A stretch of 5,748 bases of DNA, taken from Deltaproteobacteria bacterium. Its GTDB lineage: Bacteria > Desulfobacterota > Desulfobacteria > Desulfobacterales > JAFDCJ01. The notes under the pieces are model-generated. The model saw nothing but the letters and a program-made list of their open reading frames with translations. It searched no databases and was not told the origin of the DNA. Of this stretch, positions 5,318 through 5,748 are shown piece by piece. The position numbers were made by a program, and so were the translations under genes. The DNA is taken from NCBI GenBank assembly GCA_024277475.1, contig JAJRVC010000125.1, forward strand, positions 1 through 5,748, written 5' to 3'. Positions within the stretch are counted from its first letter, which is position 1; every line of letters begins with the position of its first letter.

Positions 5318-5748
5318 ATGACCAATCCTTATGATATAGCCTACCAACAGTCCATTCAGGACCCGGATAGTTTTTGGTCCGCGGCTGCGGAAGATTGTCA
5401 CTGGTATAAAAAGTGGGACAAAGTGCTCGATGACACCAACAAGCCTTTTTACCGCTGGTTTAGCGGCGGCGTGGTCAATACCTGTTACAATGCCCTGGAT
5501 TTTCACATCGAAAACGGTCGTGGAGATCAGAATGCGCTGATATACGACAGCCCGGTTACTCAGACAATTAAGAAATACACCTATAACCAGTTACGGGATG
5601 AAGTCGCCCGGTTTGCCGGGGTTCTGGCGGCTGAAGGTATTTCCAAAGGAGATCGGATATTGATCTACATGCCGATGATACCCGAGGCCCTTATATCCAT
5701 GTTGGCCAGTGCGCGGCTCGGAGCTGTTCATTCCGTTGTTTTCGGCGG
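5318..5748 (+). CDS. prpE: Propionyl-CoA synthetase-like acyl-CoA ligase, N-terminal part (cut by window end)
   Basis: The 143 complete codons encode the start of a second AMP-forming ligase in the acetyl/propionyl-CoA synthetase family, which activates a short-chain acid with ATP and CoA in the cytoplasm. Visible family features are the N-terminal domain with YQQSIQDPDSFW (9-20), WDKVLDDTNKPFYRWFSGG (33-51) and NTCYNALDFH (54-63), then ALIYDSPVT (73-81), YMPMIPEA (117-124) and HSVVFGG to the edge. The phrases PFxRWFxGG, CxNALD and YMPMI are closer to PrpE/ACSS3-type enzymes than to classical Acs, which is the basis for the name. Salmonella PrpE is about 628 residues, so roughly three quarters lies outside the window, including the phosphate loop, acyl pocket and catalytic lysine. 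Substrate choice between propionate and acetate therefore cannot be tested here. It is a distant paralogue of the complete ligase upstream, sharing the WFxGGxxNxxYNxxDxH pattern. Confidence is high for the family and moderate for prpE. Confidence 0.85.
   Translation, partial: MTNPYDIAYQQSIQDPDSFWSAAAEDCHWYKKWDKVLDDTNKPFYRWFSGGVVNTCYNALDFHIENGRGDQNALIYDSPVTQTIKKYTYNQLRDEVARFAGVLAAEGISKGDRILIYMPMIPEALISMLASARLGAVHSVVFG

Overview
The window carries four genes, all on the + strand and all consistent with short-chain fatty acid uptake and activation. In order they are a complete AMP-forming acetyl-CoA synthetase (85-2124), a large sodium:solute symporter-family permease (2479-4494), a small lipoprotein with three tetratricopeptide repeats (4806-5315), and the first 143 codons of a propionyl-CoA synthetase-like acyl-CoA ligase (5318 to the window end). 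There are no RNA genes, transposases, integrases or CRISPR arrays. The organism is probably a mid-GC Gram-negative bacterium. The style of the proteins, the long AT-rich spacers and the 9-nt-period intergenic repeats resemble Desulfobacterales-type sulfate reducers (Desulfobacterota); this placement is inference from recall, not a database match.

Layout: 1-84 is a short leader holding the acs ribosome binding site. The 354-base gap after acs (2125-2478) contains no recognisable protein gene but has several structured elements: a 9-nt-period ACAGGAT tandem, an 8-bp inverted repeat (2221-2228/2300-2307) enclosing a 12-nt perfect complement of the usual 16S rRNA 3' end and a tiny ORF, a cluster of AGTG/CACT words that could be an operator, and a GCAAAAA tandem just before the symporter start. 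A perfect 13-bp GC-rich hairpin (4519-4550) ends the symporter transcript. The spacer after it (4551-4805) is AT-rich, carries another A-rich tandem of about 9 nt, and offers weak promoter candidates for the next gene pair.

Functional reading: the symporter would import a small monocarboxylate with Na+. The two ligases would activate acetate and propionate (or similar acids) to their CoA thioesters using ATP, feeding central carbon metabolism. The TPR lipoprotein and the prpE-like gene are separated by only 2 nt, and the ligase ribosome binding site lies inside the lipoprotein's last codons, so these two are almost certainly co-transcribed and translationally coupled. The lipoprotein's role is unknown. 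No wholly new system is evident; the most interesting points are the lipoprotein-ligase coupling and the structured gap between acs and the symporter.
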